From: Sulfurovum sp.
Lineage (GTDB): Bacteria > Campylobacterota > Campylobacteria > Campylobacterales > Sulfurovaceae
NCBI GenBank assembly: GCA_026985755.1
Contig: JALSPX010000005.1
Location: 1 to 5,744, forward strand
Length of the DNA: 5,744 nucleotides
Reading direction: 5' to 3'
Every line of letters begins with the position of its first letter. Within the stretch, counting starts at the first letter, position 1. The notes below the pieces were generated by a model. It did not search any database. It was not told where the DNA came from and was given only the letters and a program-made list of their open reading frames with translations. A program made the position numbers and the translations under genes. This document shows, piece after piece, positions 5,153-5,744 of this stretch.

Positions 5153-5744
5153 TGATAAAGGAGCCATGGTTTAGCTCCTGTAATATTCCACTTTCATTGA
5201 GATATACAAAGCCACCTAACAACGAGACTACTACTAAAACGGCAAAGAAAATTTTTATCATGGAGTAGGGTCTCTCTCCTACAATTTTACCTGTTTGTGC
5301 ATTGATAGCATAATAATATTCCTTGTCATTCCAGTTGAAAGAAGCTGTCCAAACAGGGAAAAGTACATTTTTGTACGTTACATCACTATAGTTTGTCTCT
5401 GCATGATGTATCTGTTGTTGATCCCCACCTATGTCGTAGCGAATGTTTTGTTCTATTTTATGCATCATTTTTGCTTTGGCAAACTCAAAACCATTGTCCA
5501 ATCCTACCGTATACTCTTCTGCCTCAAAACCAGAGAGATACTTTTCATCAAAGGGTACCAGTGTTGTAGTATCCCATGGCTCCAATGAGTCTAAAATAGC
5601 ACGAGAGATTGTTTTGCTTGCTCCTATAGTGACATCATCAAAGCTGACATAGACTCTGCCTGAGACTGGAGTCCAGTTTATACGAGGTTCTTGTACACGT
5701 ACTTGTCTCTGTCTCCCATTTTCTACAATCGTTTTTGTGACAGT
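5142..5744 (-). CDS. C-terminal part of a zinc-ribbon ('TFIIB-type'/'PriA-like') family membrane protein (N-terminus outside window)
   Basis: The minus-strand frame is open to the window edge, giving 200 residues. A TTG near 5585 is not the real start. Residues are numbered from the edge. Features are YLSGFEAEEYTVGL (about 69-82), the DIGGD motif (104-108), a FPVW core (129-132), NAQTGKIVGERPYS (148-161) and one membrane helix (about 163-182) near the end. This motif series matches a bacterial family often annotated as TFIIB-type zinc-ribbon protein or, wrongly, as a PriA helicase. I see no helicase motifs here. The zinc-binding cysteines belong to the N-terminus and are not in the window; the visible part has no Cys. 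It is probably a membrane-anchored protein of unknown function. Its stop codon lies inside the last codons of the DUF2231 gene. Confidence 0.75.
   Translation of the reverse strand, partial: TVTKTIVENGRQRQVRVQEPRINWTPVSGRVYVSFDDVTIGASKTISRAILDSLEPWDTTTLVPFDEKYLSGFEAEEYTVGLDNGFEFAKAKMMHKIEQNIRYDIGGDQQQIHHAETNYSDVTYKNVLFPVWTASFNWNDKEYYYAINAQTGKIVGERPYSMIKIFFAVLVVVSLLGGFVYLNESGILQELNHGSFIITR
5159..5179 (+). terminator. Weak hairpin after the DUF2231 gene
   Basis: AGGAGC (5159-5164) and GCTCCT (5174-5179) form a perfect 6-bp stem with a 9-nt loop, starting 6 nt after the DUF2231 stop. The downstream sequence (GTAATATT) is a poor U-tract, so termination would be weak. The hairpin lies inside the coding region of the convergent gene, so it may be only a consequence of its codons. 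Confidence 0.25.

Noticed and set aside
5583..5585. TTG as the start of the minus-strand zinc-ribbon-family gene
   Set aside because: The frame continues another 53 codons to the window edge with sensible protein sequence, so the gene is partial.

Overview
The window is about one third G+C, has short intergenic gaps, A/T-rich promoters with good TAWAAT -10 boxes, and TTG/GTG starts. Together with hemJ, a DUF2231 membrane protein and a zinc-ribbon/'PriA-like' family protein, this suggests a Campylobacterota chromosome, for example a Sulfurovum- or Sulfurimonas-like organism. That assignment is inferred from gene content and style, not from a marker gene.

The left part (1-2100) looks like accessory DNA. 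It opens with the 3' end of a large gene (1-1452, 5' end outside the window). Its product has a Gly/Ala-rich hydrophobic segment of a kind seen in polymorphic or T6SS-type effectors, and two copies of a roughly 47-residue helical repeat. Base composition drops sharply at about position 120, as expected where an exchanged 3' module joins an older core. Next is a compact toxin-antitoxin operon (1538-2097): a BrnT-like toxin and a CopG/ribbon-helix-helix antitoxin whose start overlaps the toxin stop. It is driven by a perfect sigma-70 promoter (TTGACA, 17 bp, TGC-TATAAT). The promoter is so close to the toxin ATG that the mRNA should be leaderless, and a small palindrome in the spacer is a candidate operator for the antitoxin.

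The 267-bp gap after the antitoxin (2098-2364) holds no clear gene. Its first half is a cluster of short palindromes enclosed by a longer imperfect inverted repeat (2102-2207). Its second half carries the promoter and ribosome binding site of the next gene.

The right part (2365-5744) looks like ordinary chromosome. A secreted endonuclease/exonuclease/phosphatase-family protein with a C-terminal extension (2365-3897) lies 4 nt upstream of hemJ (3902-4336), the protoporphyrinogen IX oxidase of heme synthesis. After a new extended -10 promoter comes a four-helix DUF2231 membrane protein with a charged coiled-coil tail (4400-5152). This gene overlaps by 11 nt, tail to tail, the C-terminal part of a membrane-anchored zinc-ribbon-family protein on the minus strand (5142-5744, N-terminus outside the window).

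I see no rRNA, tRNA, CRISPR array or intact insertion sequence. The most unusual items are the leaderless toxin-antitoxin promoter, the palindrome cluster behind it, and the toxin-like 3' module at the left edge.
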